From: Salinibacterium hongtaonis
GTDB taxonomy: Bacteria > Actinomycetota > Actinomycetes > Actinomycetales > Microbacteriaceae
Length of the DNA stretch: 64,000 bases
Direction: 5' to 3'
Assembly (NCBI RefSeq): GCF_003065485.1
Contig: NZ_CP026951.1
Location: forward strand, 1,302,001 to 1,366,000
The position numbers and the translations under genes were made by a program. Every line of letters starts with the position of its first letter. Position 1 is the first letter of the stretch. Shown here one piece after another: positions 10,083 to 19,559 of this stretch. A model generated the notes under the pieces. The model had not been told where the DNA came from and searched no databases. It saw only the letters and a list, made by a program, of their open reading frames with translations.

Positions 10083-10769
10083 ATGTCTCTCCCTAATTAC
10101 CAAACGCCGACCCAGCGGCTGCTGGCCTCGGCCAATAGGCGGCGCCTCCACGTGGGCCCGGCCACTCTTTTGGATCGCGTGTACCCGCCGACCCTGGTGA
10201 TGGATGCAGTGCTCGTCGGCGCGGGAGCGGCGCTGATCGCGATTCTCGCGCAGGTGGTAGTTCCACTCTGGCCAGTGCCATCAACGGGCCAGATCGTTGG
10301 AGTGCTGGTTGTGTCCTTCGCCCTGGGGGTCATTCGCGGCCCGCTTGCGGTTGCGCTCTACCTACTTTTGGGCGGCTTCGGGTTGCCGATGTTCACGCAG
10401 GCTGGCGCCGGGTGGAGCCACATTGCTGGGCAGACCGGCGGCTACCTCGTGGGATTCCTTTTCGCCGCCGTCGTCGCGGGCATCGTCACCCTGTGGGGTT
10501 GGGAGCGCAAGTTCTGGAGTGCCCTCGCCGTCTCGTGTGGTGCCACTCTCCTGGTCTACGCCATCGGCGTGGTATGGCTCGCACACGTGAACGATTACGG
10601 CCTGACTGAGGCTCTTGAGCAGGGGCTCTATCCACTCATTGTGGGTGGTGGCCTCAAATCCCTTCTCGTGGCTGCTCTGGTGCCGTTCGCCTGGTTCGCC
10701 CTGCAACGCGCGGACTCCGCTGTAATAGCGGCCCAGCGTAACCCAGCGACGCCGCGCCTCCGGCCGTAG
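10083..10769 (+). CDS. bioY: Biotin transporter substrate-binding protein BioY (ECF S component)
   Basis: BioY is the membrane S component that binds biotin. About six membrane helices are predicted over the 228 residues, and the BioY signature is visible as GGFGLPMFTQAGAGW followed by GQTGGYLVGF. No bioM or bioN ATPase/permease genes are adjacent, so it must work alone or share an ECF module encoded elsewhere. ATG 10083 has a poor ribosome-binding site. GTG 10041 in the same frame lies nine bases after a TATATT element (10026-10031) and is a credible alternative that would add 14 residues. I see no BirA- or BioQ-like operator that I could defend. Confidence 0.85.
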   Translation: MSLPNYQTPTQRLLASANRRRLHVGPATLLDRVYPPTLVMDAVLVGAGAALIAILAQVVVPLWPVPSTGQIVGVLVVSFALGVIRGPLAVALYLLLGGFGLPMFTQAGAGWSHIAGQTGGYLVGFLFAAVVAGIVTLWGWERKFWSALAVSCGATLLVYAIGVVWLAHVNDYGLTEALEQGLYPLIVGGGLKSLLVAALVPFAWFALQRADSAVIAAQRNPATPRLRP

Positions 10770-10786
10770 GGCGGGGACGCGGCGTC
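10748..10786. terminator. Hairpin between convergent bioY and sufT
   Basis: A perfect 9-bp GC-rich stem (GACGCCGCG at 10748-10756 with 10778-10786) brackets the bioY stop codon. There is no T-run, so it may be a weak terminator or an mRNA 3'-end structure. Confidence 0.4.
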
Positions 10787-10823
10787 AGCGGAGTCGCGAG
10801 TTCGCGGTCGAGAAGCTCTCGCC

Positions 10824-11153
10824 TTAGATCGAGAAGCCCAGGGCGCGCATCATGTCACGCCCATCGTCGGTGATCTTCTCAGGACCCCACGGCGGCATCC
10901 ACACCCAGTTGATGCGGAACTGTTCGACGACTCCGTCGAGTGCCTGAGCAGTCTCGTCTTCGATTACGTCCGTGAGGGGGCAGCCGGCCGAGGTCAGCGT
11001 CATGCTGATGATGAGAGCGTTATTCTCCTCATCCCAGGTGAGGTCATAGATGAGCCCGAGGTCGACGATGTTGACGCCGAGCTCCGGGTCCATGACCTCT
11101 TTGAGGGCGTCTTCAACCTTGTCGAAGAGCTGAGGCTCGAGCGCTACTGCCAT
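10824..11153 (-). CDS. sufT: SufT-like metal-sulfur cluster assembly factor (MIP18/DUF59)
   Basis: This 109-residue DUF59 protein of the MIP18 family supports Fe-S protein maturation. Seen are VMDPELGVNIVDLGLIYDL and the conserved TSAGCPLTDVI loop with its reactive cysteine. It is the last gene of the suf operon, five bases after sufC. A TAGGCT element overlapping the end of sufC lies seven bases before its ATG, so it might also be transcribed on its own as a leaderless message. Confidence 0.9.
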   Translation of the reverse strand: MAVALEPQLFDKVEDALKEVMDPELGVNIVDLGLIYDLTWDEENNALIISMTLTSAGCPLTDVIEDETAQALDGVVEQFRINWVWMPPWGPEKITDDGRDMMRALGFSI

Positions 11154-11158
11154 ACGAA

Positions 11159-11923
11159 TCAGCCTACGTTCGTCTGGGTGAGAAAGCGGTCGTAGCCTTC
11201 GTTTTCGAGGCGGTCGGCCAGCTCGCGGCCACCCTGCTCAGCAACCCGGCCGTCAACGAACACGTGCACGAAATCTGGCCGGATATAGCGGAGGATACGC
11301 GTGTAGTGGGTGATGAGCAGCACGCCGAGACCGTTGGCCTGTTTTGCGCGGTTGACTCCTTCGGAGACAACCTTGAGCGCGTCAACATCGAGGCCAGAGT
11401 CTGTTTCGTCAAGCACAGCAAAGCGCGGCTTGAGAAGCTCAAGCTGCAGGATCTCGTGGCGCTTCTTCTCGCCGCCGGAGAATCCCTCGTTGACATTGCG
11501 TTCGGCGAAGGAGCGATCCATGCGGAGCTGGTCCATCGAGGCGCGCACGTCCTTGATCCATCCGCGAATCGCCGGGGCTTCGCCGTCAATAGCGGTCTTG
11601 GCGGTGCGGAGGAAGTTCGTGACGGTCACGCCGGGAATCTCCACCGGGTACTGCATTGCGAGAAACAGCCCAGCACGCGCGCGCTCGTCGACCGACATCG
11701 CGAGAACGTCCTGGTCGTCGAGCATGATCGAGCCGCTCTCGACGTGGTACTTGGGGTGCCCGGCGATCGTGTACGCGAGGGTCGACTTGCCGGAGCCATT
11801 TGGTCCCATAATCGCGTGAATCTCGTTCGAGGCGATCGAGAGGTCAACGCCCTTGAGGATCTGCTTGGTGCCCTGATCGGTCTCGACGCTGACGTGCAGG
11901 TCCTTGACGGTAAGAACTGACAT
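11159..11923 (-). CDS. sufC: Fe-S cluster assembly ATPase SufC
   Basis: SufC is the ABC-type ATPase that drives conformational change in the SufBCD scaffold. The 254-residue protein has Walker A GPNGSGKST near 36-44, the SufC-specific signature FSGGEKKRHEILQL, Walker B FAVLDETDSGLD and the H-loop ITHYTRIL. The frame is open upstream to 12037, but ATG 11923 starts the conserved MSVLTVKDLHV. It follows the Rieske gene by 52 bp and sits just before sufT. Confidence 0.96.
   Translation of the reverse strand: MSVLTVKDLHVSVETDQGTKQILKGVDLSIASNEIHAIMGPNGSGKSTLAYTIAGHPKYHVESGSIMLDDQDVLAMSVDERARAGLFLAMQYPVEIPGVTVTNFLRTAKTAIDGEAPAIRGWIKDVRASMDQLRMDRSFAERNVNEGFSGGEKKRHEILQLELLKPRFAVLDETDSGLDVDALKVVSEGVNRAKQANGLGVLLITHYTRILRYIRPDFVHVFVDGRVAEQGGRELADRLENEGYDRFLTQTNVG
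11161..11166 (-). promoter_or_regulatory. Candidate internal -10 element of sufT
   Basis: TAGGCT on the minus strand overlaps the end of sufC and ends seven bases before ATG 11153. It could give a separate leaderless sufT message. Chance is also possible because sufT is clearly in the suf operon. Confidence 0.3.
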
Positions 11924-11975
11924 GTGATGTGGCTTCTTTCTGCGCTCCCGCTGGCGATCTAGCGGGAGGAACTGT

Positions 11976-12299
11976 CTAGGTGGGGAAGGTCGGGGTGGGG
12001 TCGATGTAGACGTCGCCATCCACAATTGACACCGCAAAGACGGGGACAGGGTCGTACGCGGGCAGCGTGATCGGCTTGCCCGTCGTGAGTGAGAACTGGG
12101 ATCCGTGAGCCCAGCACTCCAAAGTCTTGCCTTCGACGAAACCCTCAGAGAGCGAAATGTCGCCGTGAGTGCACGTGTCGCCGATGGCGTGCACGTCGCC
12201 CGACGAATCCTTCACGACGGCAATCGGGGTTTCGCCGATGACGACGCGAACAGCCGAGTTCACTGCGATGTCGTCGAGCGAACAAATGCGCACGTTCAT
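11976..12299 (-). CDS. Rieske-type [2Fe-2S] ferredoxin of the suf operon
   Basis: This 107-residue single-domain Rieske protein resembles the ferredoxin subunit of non-haem iron oxygenases. The cluster ligands are CTHG (Cys-x-His) and CWAHGSQF (Cys-x2-His). Its ATG overlaps the sufD stop (ATGA), so the two are probably co-translated. Rieske genes at this place are common in actinobacterial suf operons; their exact function is not settled, with electron delivery during cluster assembly the usual suggestion. Confidence 0.9.
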   Translation of the reverse strand: MNVRICSLDDIAVNSAVRVVIGETPIAVVKDSSGDVHAIGDTCTHGDISLSEGFVEGKTLECWAHGSQFSLTTGKPITLPAYDPVPVFAVSIVDGDVYIDPTPTFPT

Positions 12300-13501
12300 G
12301 CGTTCACCGCCAGTTCTGCCTCGATGGCCTCGTCGAGATGGTTCTCGATATCGGGGATGCCGATCTTCTGCACAACCTCGCCAAGGAATCCGCGCACGAC
12401 CAGGCGGCGAGCCTCGTCCTCGGGAATGCCGCGAGCCTGCAGATAGAACAGCTGCTCGTCATCAAAGCGGCCGCTAGCGCTAGCGTGGCCAGCACCCTTG
12501 ATGTCGCCGGTCTCGATCTCGAGGTTCGGAACCGAGTCAGCCCGCGCGCCCTCGGTGAGGAGCAGGTTGCGGTTTTGCTCGTAGCTGTCGGTGCCCGTGC
12601 CTTCGCGGCCGATGAGAACATCGCCGATCCACACACTGTGTGCACCCTCGCCCTGCAGTGCGCCCTTGTAGGTCACGTGCGAGACGGTGTTGGCGGCAGC
12701 GTGATTCACGAATACCTGGTGCTCAATGTGCTGGCCAGCGTCGACGAAATAGACGCCGTACACCTCGGCGTCGGCGCGCTCGCCCGCCAGAGTAATGCTG
12801 GGGTTCACTCGCACAACGTCGCCGCCGAGCGAAACGCTCACATACTTGAGCTTGGATGCGCGGCCGAGCTTGGCAAAGTGGCTTGCCAGGTGGAGGGCAT
12901 CGTCCGCCCATTCCTGAAGCGAGACGACCGTGAGGTCGGCGTCCGCCTCCAGAACGATCTCAAGGTTCTCCGAGAGGACGGCTGAACCGTGGTTTCCAAG
13001 AATGACGGTGCCGCGGCTGTTGGCCTTGGCGTGGATAACCGTGTGGGCGGCGCGAGCGCCGGAGCCGAGCTTCGTGCGCGTCACGGTGGCCCGTGCGTCG
13101 TCGCCGCTAATCGTTACGACGAGCGCCTTATCAAAGGTGCTCCACGCATTGGCAGCGGCGCGATCTTCTGGGATACCGGCCGTCCCGATACGGGCATCGT
13201 CGCGAGAAACCCAGTCGACGCTCGCGGCGCCCTCAAGCACTGTCGTGACGTCGTAAATGGACCCATCGAGGGGCTCGGTCGTAAGACTCCGCACCTTGGC
13301 GAGTGGCGTGTACTTCCACTCAGCATCGGTCTGGGCGACCGACTCAAAATCGGAGACCGCATAGGAAGAGAACCGCTCAGAGCGAGTCTGGATGGGGGCG
13401 ATCCCTGCTCCCCCAGCGCTGTGCTGGAGAGAACCGAGACGGGAGTGGTCGATCGGCACTGCGGATGCGGGAGCCTGGGTTGCTGTGACAGAGGCAGACA
13501 T
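12296..13501 (-). CDS. sufD: Fe-S cluster assembly protein SufD
   Basis: SufD pairs with SufB in the SufBC2D scaffold. The 401-residue protein shows the C-terminal SufBD beta-helix core with VSHVTYKGALQGEGAHSVWIGDVLIG and the ending FDDEQLFYLQARGIPEDEARRLVVRGFLGEVVQKI. The N-terminal 100 residues are variable, as usual in SufD. Its ATG directly follows the sufB stop and its stop overlaps the Rieske start. Confidence 0.95.
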   Translation of the reverse strand: MSASVTATQAPASAVPIDHSRLGSLQHSAGGAGIAPIQTRSERFSSYAVSDFESVAQTDAEWKYTPLAKVRSLTTEPLDGSIYDVTTVLEGAASVDWVSRDDARIGTAGIPEDRAAANAWSTFDKALVVTISGDDARATVTRTKLGSGARAAHTVIHAKANSRGTVILGNHGSAVLSENLEIVLEADADLTVVSLQEWADDALHLASHFAKLGRASKLKYVSVSLGGDVVRVNPSITLAGERADAEVYGVYFVDAGQHIEHQVFVNHAAANTVSHVTYKGALQGEGAHSVWIGDVLIGREGTGTDSYEQNRNLLLTEGARADSVPNLEIETGDIKGAGHASASGRFDDEQLFYLQARGIPEDEARRLVVRGFLGEVVQKIGIPDIENHLDEAIEAELAVNA

Positions 13502-14920
13502 CTAGCCGACTGATCCTTCCATGCCCATTTCAATGAGCTTGTTCAACTCCATGGCGTACTCCATGGGAAGTTCTCGGGCAATCGGCTCGATGAAACCGCG
13601 CACAATCATCGCCATCGCCTCGTCCTCGGGCATGCCTCGAGACATGAGGTAGAAGAGCTGTTCCTCGCTGACGCGCGAAACGGTAGCTTCGTGCCCCATG
13701 ATCACGTTGTCCTCACGGATATCGGTGACGGGATACGTGTCGGAGCGGGAGATCGTGTCGACCAGGAGGGCGTCGCAGCGCACGGTGTTCGCCGAGTGAT
13801 GAGCCCCAGCGGCAATGCGGACTTCTCCGCGATAGCCGGTGCGGCCACCGCCGCGGGCGATCGACTTGGAGACGATCGACGACTGCGTGTGCGGAGCCAT
13901 GTGAACCATCTTGGCTCCGGCATCCTGGTGCTGACCGGGGCCAGCGAAGGCGACGGACAGGGTCTCGCCCTTGGCGTGCTCTCCGACGAGGTAGATCGAC
14001 GGGTACTTCATCGTGACCTTGGAGCCGATGTTGCCGTCAACCCATTCCATCGTGGCACCCTCGTGAGCGACAGCACGCTTGGTGACGAGGTTGTAAACGT
14101 TATTCGACCAGTTCTGGATGGTCGTGTAACGAACGCGAGCGTTCTTCTTGACGATGATCTCGACAACAGCGGAGTGCAGGGAGTCGGACTTGTAGATCGG
14201 GGCGGTGCAGCCCTCGATGTAGTGAACGTAGCTGCCCTCGTCCGCGATGATCAGGGTGCGCTCGAACTGACCCATATTCTCGGTGTTGATGCGGAAGTAC
14301 GCCTGGAGAGGGATCTCAACGTGCACGCCAGGAGGCACATAGACGAAGGAGCCTCCAGACCACACGGCCGTATTGAGCGCGGCAAACTTGTTGTCGCCCG
14401 AGGGAATGACGGTGCCGAAGTACTCCTCGAAGAACTCGGGGTGCTCCTTGAGGGCGGTGTCGGTGTCCATGAAGATCACGCCCTGAGCCTCAAGCTCTTC
14501 GTTGATCTTGTGGTAAACCACCTCAGACTCGTACTGAGCGGCGACACCGGCGACCAGACGCTGCTTCTCGGCTTCGGGGATTCCTAGCCGGTCATAGGTG
14601 TTCTTGATGTCGTCGGGCAGGTCCTCCCACGAGGTTGCCTGCTTCTCGGTGGAGCGCACAAAGTACTTGATGTTGTCGAAATCGATGCCGGAAAGGTCGG
14701 CACCCCACGACGGCATGGGCTTCTTGTAAAAGAGCGAGAGCGCCTTGAGGCGTGTCTTCAGCATCGACTCCGGTTCGCTCTTAAGCGACGAGATGTCGGC
14801 GACGACCTCAGGAGACAGTCCGCGACGCGCGGACGCTCCCGCAACATCCGAGTCGGACCACCCAAACTCGTAGATTCCGAGACTGGAGAGTTCGGGGCGA
14901 TCGATCAGAACATCTGACAT
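13502..14920 (-). CDS. sufB: Fe-S cluster assembly protein SufB
   Basis: SufB is the main scaffold on which the suf system builds Fe-S clusters. The 472-residue protein is intein-free, unlike SufB of M. tuberculosis. Conserved stretches include [53 protein letters not shown] with the scaffold cysteine, and the C-terminal [27 protein letters not shown] upstream of ATG 14920 is a good ribosome-binding site. It is the first gene of the operon. No sufR, sufS or sufU is found in the window. Confidence 0.97.
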   Translation of the reverse strand: MSDVLIDRPELSSLGIYEFGWSDSDVAGASARRGLSPEVVADISSLKSEPESMLKTRLKALSLFYKKPMPSWGADLSGIDFDNIKYFVRSTEKQATSWEDLPDDIKNTYDRLGIPEAEKQRLVAGVAAQYESEVVYHKINEELEAQGVIFMDTDTALKEHPEFFEEYFGTVIPSGDNKFAALNTAVWSGGSFVYVPPGVHVEIPLQAYFRINTENMGQFERTLIIADEGSYVHYIEGCTAPIYKSDSLHSAVVEIIVKKNARVRYTTIQNWSNNVYNLVTKRAVAHEGATMEWVDGNIGSKVTMKYPSIYLVGEHAKGETLSVAFAGPGQHQDAGAKMVHMAPHTQSSIVSKSIARGGGRTGYRGEVRIAAGAHHSANTVRCDALLVDTISRSDTYPVTDIREDNVIMGHEATVSRVSEEQLFYLMSRGMPEDEAMAMIVRGFIEPIARELPMEYAMELNKLIEMGMEGSVG

Positions 14921-15100
14921 GGCTTACCTCTTATTCCTCACTGAGCCCAACGGTTTGACTCCGCCGTTCATTCCCGTTTAGGGCTGCGCCGCAGGGAGCA
15001 GCGCTACAGAACACTCTCTTCACGACGTGGGGTGACATTCACTGTGTGGGTTGCCGGCGGAAATCGCCTCTGCAGCCTGCCTAGAATGAAACACGGAAAA

Positions 15101-15117
15101 CGGGGGCGATACCCCCG
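15101..15117. other. Short GC hairpin in the sufB/ctaA divergent region
   Basis: A 6-bp perfect stem (CGGGGG at 15101-15106 with CCCCCG at 15112-15117) surrounds a five-base loop in the 283-bp gap between divergent sufB and ctaA. It could be part of the sufB or ctaA control region; nothing more specific can be said. Confidence 0.35.
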
Positions 15118-15147
15118 AATGTCTACGTTGACACCCCGGCAATGACT

Positions 15148-15161
15148 GTGTTCCTGAACAC
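15148..15161. promoter_or_regulatory. Perfect 14-bp palindrome, candidate operator between sufB and ctaA
   Basis: GTGTTC and GAACAC (15148-15153, 15156-15161) form a perfect dyad with a two-base spacer. A TTGACA -35-like hexamer lies at 15128-15133, so the dyad would cover the expected -10 region of a ctaA-directed promoter. The binding protein is unknown, and no regulator gene is adjacent. Confidence 0.4.
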
Positions 15162-15203
15162 GTCGATTCTACAGGGTGCCTCAGCTATAAAAGGAAGTTG
15201 ACA

Positions 15204-16127
15204 GTGAAACGCCAGAAGTCGTCCAAATTCTCTCCGCGCGCGCTCCTTGAGCGTCTGCCCCTGGAGATCAATCGAACGACCCGAGTATTCGCCTGGCTCT
15301 CGCTCATTAGCCAGATCCTCATCGTCGGTACCGGCGGGGCCGTTCGCTTGACAGCATCCGGTCTCGGATGCACCACCTGGCCGAAGTGCACGGAAGATTC
15401 GTTCGTGACAACGCCCGAGATGGGCATCCACGGCGTTATCGAGTTCGGTAACCGTCTGCTCACCTTTGTGCTCATCGCAATCGCCATTGTCATGTTCTTG
15501 CGGATCGTGCGCATGCGTGCCGAGCGCCGCGATCTGTTCGTGCTGGCTCTCGTCATCGGCTTCGGTATCCCCTTGCAGGGCGTTATCGGCGGAATCACGG
15601 TCTGGACGCACCTGAACCCCTATGTCGTCGGGCTTCACTTCGTGCTCTCGACGGTGCTCGTTGTCTTGGCAACGGTTTTGGTGTGGCGCGTCTACAAGGG
15701 CAATTCGCCCCGCACGCGGGTCGCGCCGCTGTGGCTCACCATCACCACGCACGTGGCGAGCCTTTTTGTCGCCGTCACGATCCTCGTCGGAATCCTTACG
15801 ACGGGCTCTGGCCCGCACGCTGGCGACCATGGCGCCGCGCGCAATGGGCTCAACTCTGAGATCCTGCAGCACGTGCACAGCTGGCCCGCCTACATCACGC
15901 TGGGGCTCACCCTCATCGTCATCGCCGGCTCGTTGGCCCTGCGACTCGTGCCGACGTTCCGCTTTGGCATGCTGCTGTTCGCAATCGAGGGGGCGCAGAT
16001 CATCGTCGGCATCACGCAGTCACGCCTGGGCCTGCCGGAACTCCTCGTGGGTATCCACATGGTGCTCGCCTGCATGCTCGCGTCGGCGATGACCGCCGTG
16101 GTTCTTTCTCTCAAACAGAGCCGCTAG
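15204..16127 (+). CDS. ctaA: Haem A synthase (COX15/CtaA family)
   Basis: CtaA oxidises haem O to haem A for aa3-type oxidases. The 307-residue membrane protein has about eight helices. The first extracytoplasmic loop carries the conserved cysteine pair in TASGLGCTTWPKC, followed by the EFGNRLLTF motif and later histidines in LHFVLS, HVHSW and IHMVLA that fit haem ligands. GTG 15204 is chosen because AAGGAAG lies six bases upstream; a TTG two codons earlier is a less likely start. The gene is divergent from the suf operon and convergent with ctaB. Confidence 0.92.
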   Translation: MKRQKSSKFSPRALLERLPLEINRTTRVFAWLSLISQILIVGTGGAVRLTASGLGCTTWPKCTEDSFVTTPEMGIHGVIEFGNRLLTFVLIAIAIVMFLRIVRMRAERRDLFVLALVIGFGIPLQGVIGGITVWTHLNPYVVGLHFVLSTVLVVLATVLVWRVYKGNSPRTRVAPLWLTITTHVASLFVAVTILVGILTTGSGPHAGDHGAARNGLNSEILQHVHSWPAYITLGLTLIVIAGSLALRLVPTFRFGMLLFAIEGAQIIVGITQSRLGLPELLVGIHMVLACMLASAMTAVVLSLKQSR

Positions 16128-16140
16128 GCGAACGCCAACC

Positions 16141-16186
16141 ACAAAGAGGGCTGCTCCTCGCTTCGGCGAAGTGCAGCCCTCTTTGT
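16141..16186. terminator. Bidirectional terminator between ctaA and ctaB
   Basis: A perfect 14-bp stem (ACAAAGAGGGCTGC at 16141-16154 with 16173-16186) encloses a loop that itself contains a small CTTCG hairpin. A/T runs lie at both outer ends of the stem. Confidence 0.8.
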
Positions 16187-16236
16187 GCGTATGGATGCGG
16201 TGGTGACCTTCGGCCGCTGCGCCAAAAGCGTGTGCC

Positions 16237-17157
16237 TTAGAAGGGCAGAAGCGGATCGACTCCAACGGCCACGAAGACGAGCGTCAGATACGTGATCGAC
16301 GCGTGGAAGAGAAGCATCGGTCGCACCTCTCCCCCGCGAATCGCGCGGTTGTACAGCTTGTGCGACTCGATAATGAACCAGGCTCCCGAGGCGACGGCGA
16401 CGATCGTGTACGTCCAGCCCATGGGATGAATCGGGATGAGGAGCAGCGAGCAGGCGACGGTAGCCCACGCATAGAGAATCGTCTGCAAGCCCACCTGAGC
16501 ACGACCGCGGACTACCGCGAGCATCGGCACATTCGCCGCGGCATAGTCGTCGCGGAACTTCATCGAGAACGGCCAGTAGTGAGGGGGCGTCCAGAGAAAG
16601 ACGACGAGAAAGAGGATGATCGCCGACCAGCTGATTGATTCTGTGACGGCGGCCCAGCCGATCAGCACGGGGAAGCATCCGGCGATTCCGCCCCAGATGA
16701 TGTTCTGCGAGGTGCGGCGCTTAAGAATGAGCGTGTAGACGACGACGTAGAAGAAGATCGCCAGCGCAGAGAGAGTTGCGGCAAGCCAGTTCGTGGTCAC
16801 GCAGAGCAGGGCCACCGAGACCACGCCGAGAATCCAGGCGAAGACGAGCGCCTCACGGTCGCTCAGCGCGCCGGTCACGAGCGGACGCTTGCTCGTGCGC
16901 TCCATGATGCGATCCATGTCGCGGTCGATGTAGCAGTTGAATGCTCCAGCGGAACCGGCGCTGAGCGCCCCGCCGACGAGTGTCCACAGCATGAGCCATA
17001 GGTTGGGAATGCCGCCCTGAGCGAGCATCATTACCGGCGCAGTCGTGATGAGGAGAAGCTCGATCACGCGCGGCTTCGTCAGCGCCACGTATGCCCGAAC
17101 TTTGGCCAATCCTCGAGCCCGTTCCTGTACGACCGGGGTGTCTACGGCTGTATCCAT
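16237..17157 (-). CDS. ctaB: Protohaem IX farnesyltransferase (haem O synthase)
   Basis: CtaB (UbiA superfamily prenyltransferase) farnesylates protohaem to haem O, the substrate of CtaA. The 306-residue membrane protein shows [13 protein letters not shown], the first Asp-rich motif in [21 protein letters not shown] and the second in [19 protein letters not shown], with about nine helices. ATG 17157 follows AGAGGAG and starts the protein at [10 protein letters not shown]. The frame is open slightly further upstream, but without a better start. It converges on ctaA and is divergent from tkt. Confidence 0.95.
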   Translation of the reverse strand: MDTAVDTPVVQERARGLAKVRAYVALTKPRVIELLLITTAPVMMLAQGGIPNLWLMLWTLVGGALSAGSAGAFNCYIDRDMDRIMERTSKRPLVTGALSDREALVFAWILGVVSVALLCVTTNWLAATLSALAIFFYVVVYTLILKRRTSQNIIWGGIAGCFPVLIGWAAVTESISWSAIILFLVVFLWTPPHYWPFSMKFRDDYAAANVPMLAVVRGRAQVGLQTILYAWATVACSLLLIPIHPMGWTYTIVAVASGAWFIIESHKLYNRAIRGGEVRPMLLFHASITYLTLVFVAVGVDPLLPF

Positions 17158-17193
17158 TACTCCTCTAACGCACCAATGGTGATTCAGCAATCA

Positions 17194-17199
17194 AGTCTA
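17194..17199 (-). promoter_or_regulatory. Candidate -10 element of ctaB
   Basis: TAGACT on the minus strand lies 36 bases before ATG 17157, leaving room for a leader that includes the AGAGGAG ribosome-binding site. The -35 region is weak. Confidence 0.3.
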
Positions 17200-17265
17200 G
17201 GTCACTGGCGGCTGGATCACCTCCCTGAGGTGGGGCTCGCATCCCGCCCAAACTGTGGGTATCCC

Positions 17266-17271
17266 TATACT
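17266..17271 (+). promoter_or_regulatory. Candidate -10 element of the tkt operon
   Basis: TATACT is the best -10 match in the 256-bp gap before tkt. It would give a leader of roughly 135 bases, which is long for this window. I could not find a conserved RNA fold in it by eye. Confidence 0.3.
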
Positions 17272-17413
17272 TGACTGAGCCTGCCCCCGCTGACGAAACG
17301 CCCTGTAGCTCTATGCTGCGGCGCCTGGCGGATGCCGACGACGACAACGCAGGATCAAAACCGTGTGCGCCACTATGTAAGACCGGCGCTCCAGCAGAAG
17401 GGTCATCATCCAC

Positions 17414-19507
17414 GTGGCAGCTTTCCAATGGGATCCCATCGACGACCGTGCGGTTGATACCGCTCGTATTCTCGCGGCAGACGCCGTCGAAAAAGTGGGG
17501 AACGGGCACCCTGGGACCGCGATGTCCCTTGCTCCCGCCGCCTATCTCCTGTTTCAGAAGGTCATGCGCCGGGACCCCAGTGACTCCACCTGGATTGGCC
17601 GCGACCGCTTCATCCTCTCGGCCGGCCACTCTTCGTTGACGCAGTATGTCCAGCTGTACTTCGGCGGCTACGGACTCGAACTCGATGATCTGAAGGCGCT
17701 GCGCACGTGGGGGTCGAAGACTCCTGGGCACCCCGAATATGGGCACACCGACGGTGTGGAGATCACCACGGGGCCGCTCGGTCAGGGGCTCGCCTCTGCC
17801 GTGGGGTTCGCCTACGCCGCCCGCTTCGAACGCGGCCTATTCGACCCAGAGGCGCCGCAAGGTACGAGCCCGTTTGATCACTTTGTTTACGTGATCGCTG
17901 GCGATGGCGACCTGCAGGAGGGCGTAACGAGCGAGGCCTCATCGCTCGCTGGTCATCAGCAGCTCGGCAATCTCGTCGTGATCTACGACAGCAACCAGAT
18001 CTCCATCGAAGACGACACGGACATTGCATTCACCGAAGATGTCACGGCCCGCTACGAGTCCTACGGATGGCAGGTGCTCACGGTCGACTGGAAGAAGACC
18101 GGTGAGTACCACGAAGACATCGCAGAGCTCAACGCCGCGATCGAGTCGGCCAAGGCGACAACGACTAAGCCGACGCTGATCGTGCTGCGCACGATCATTG
18201 GGTGGCCTGCCCCGACCAAGAAGAACACGGGCAAGATTCACGGATCCGCTCTGGGCGCTGACGAGCTCGCGGCGACCAAGACGATTCTGGGGTTCGACCC
18301 CGAGAAGACTTTTGACGTTGAGCCCGAGGTTATCGAGCACACGCGTCGCGCGATCGAACGTGGTCATGAGGCGCGCGCCGCCTGGGACACTCAGTTCGAC
18401 AAGTGGGCTACGGCGAACCCCGAGCGCAAAATTTTGCTCGATCGCGTCCTCGCGGGAGATCTGCCGGAGGGCGTCGACGAGGCACTCCCCGTGTTCGAGC
18501 CAGGCAAGGAGGTCTCGACGCGCGCCGCCTCTGGCAAGGTGCTCGGCGCACTCGGATCGGTGATTCCCGAGCTGTGGGGCGGATCTGCCGACCTCGCCGA
18601 GTCGAACCTGACCACGATCGCAGGCGCAGCGTCATTCGTTCCGGCCGAGCACTCGACTCATGAGTGGAAGGGCGACAAGTACGGTCGCGTCCTACACTTC
18701 GGCATTCGCGAGCACGCCATGGCCGCGATTCTCAACGGCATTGTGTTGCACGGCAACACGCGGCCCTTCGGCGGAACGTTCCTGATCTTCAGCGACTACA
18801 TGCGCCCGGCTGTGCGGCTTGCCGCGCTTATGAAGGCACCGGCGATCTACGTGTGGACCCACGACTCCGTGGCCCTCGGCGAAGACGGGCCAACACATCA
18901 GCCCATCGAACAGCTTGCGACCCTGCGCGCAATTCCCGGTCTCGACATCGTTCGCCCGGCAGACGCCAACGAGGTTGCCTGGGCCTGGAAGGCCATCCTG
19001 GCGCGCCGAGAAGGCCCCGCCGGTATCGCCCTCACTCGGCAGAACGTTCCCGTGTTCGAACGAGGCGAGGGGGACGCTGTTGGTGACACCTTCGCGTCGG
19101 CTCGCAATGTCGACCGCGGCGCTTATGTGCTCGCCGAAGCGCCCGGCGGAACGCCCGACCTCATCTTCATCGCAACGGGATCTGAGGTTCAGATCGCGGT
19201 TGAGGCGCGCGAGGTGCTGCGCGCCGAGGGTATCAACGCCCGCGTCGTCTCCGCCCCGTGCCTTGAATGGTTCGAGAAGCAGGACGCCGACTACCGCGAG
19301 TCGGTGTTGCCAGCGGCCGTTCGGGCTCGAGTCTCCATTGAAGCCGGTCTCGACCTCACCTGGCGCCGCTACGTGGGAGACGCTGGCCGCAGCGTCTCCA
19401 TCGAGCACTTCGGAGCATCGGCTGACTACAAGACGCTGTACCGCGAGTTCGGTGTCACCACGGAGCACGCCATCTCGGCTGCCCGCGAATCGCTTGCCGC
19501 CGTCTAA
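17414..19507 (+). CDS. tkt: Transketolase
   Basis: Transketolase moves two-carbon units between sugar phosphates using thiamine diphosphate. The 697 residues match the family. Seen are the N-terminal [16 protein letters not shown] with the substrate histidine, GPLGQGL, the ThDP-Mg motif beginning GDGDLQEGV and ending near [27 protein letters not shown] and the C-terminal FGASA segment. GTG 17414 starts at [11 protein letters not shown], close to the usual N-terminus; the AGAAGGG upstream is a little far away (11 bases). It is the first gene of a six-gene pentose phosphate operon. Confidence 0.97.
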   Translation: MAAFQWDPIDDRAVDTARILAADAVEKVGNGHPGTAMSLAPAAYLLFQKVMRRDPSDSTWIGRDRFILSAGHSSLTQYVQLYFGGYGLELDDLKALRTWGSKTPGHPEYGHTDGVEITTGPLGQGLASAVGFAYAARFERGLFDPEAPQGTSPFDHFVYVIAGDGDLQEGVTSEASSLAGHQQLGNLVVIYDSNQISIEDDTDIAFTEDVTARYESYGWQVLTVDWKKTGEYHEDIAELNAAIESAKATTTKPTLIVLRTIIGWPAPTKKNTGKIHGSALGADELAATKTILGFDPEKTFDVEPEVIEHTRRAIERGHEARAAWDTQFDKWATANPERKILLDRVLAGDLPEGVDEALPVFEPGKEVSTRAASGKVLGALGSVIPELWGGSADLAESNLTTIAGAASFVPAEHSTHEWKGDKYGRVLHFGIREHAMAAILNGIVLHGNTRPFGGTFLIFSDYMRPAVRLAALMKAPAIYVWTHDSVALGEDGPTHQPIEQLATLRAIPGLDIVRPADANEVAWAWKAILARREGPAGIALTRQNVPVFERGEGDAVGDTFASARNVDRGAYVLAEAPGGTPDLIFIATGSEVQIAVEAREVLRAEGINARVVSAPCLEWFEKQDADYRESVLPAAVRARVSIEAGLDLTWRRYVGDAGRSVSIEHFGASADYKTLYREFGVTTEHAISAARESLAAV

Positions 19508-19559
19508 CGGCCACGAGCTTCCACACCCCCAGCACAGAAGCCCAGAGGAAAATAGAGCA

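Noticed and set aside
17272-17413. Long tkt leader as a possible riboswitch
   Set aside because: No conserved motif of thiamine or sugar-phosphate riboswitches could be recognised in the roughly 140 bp.
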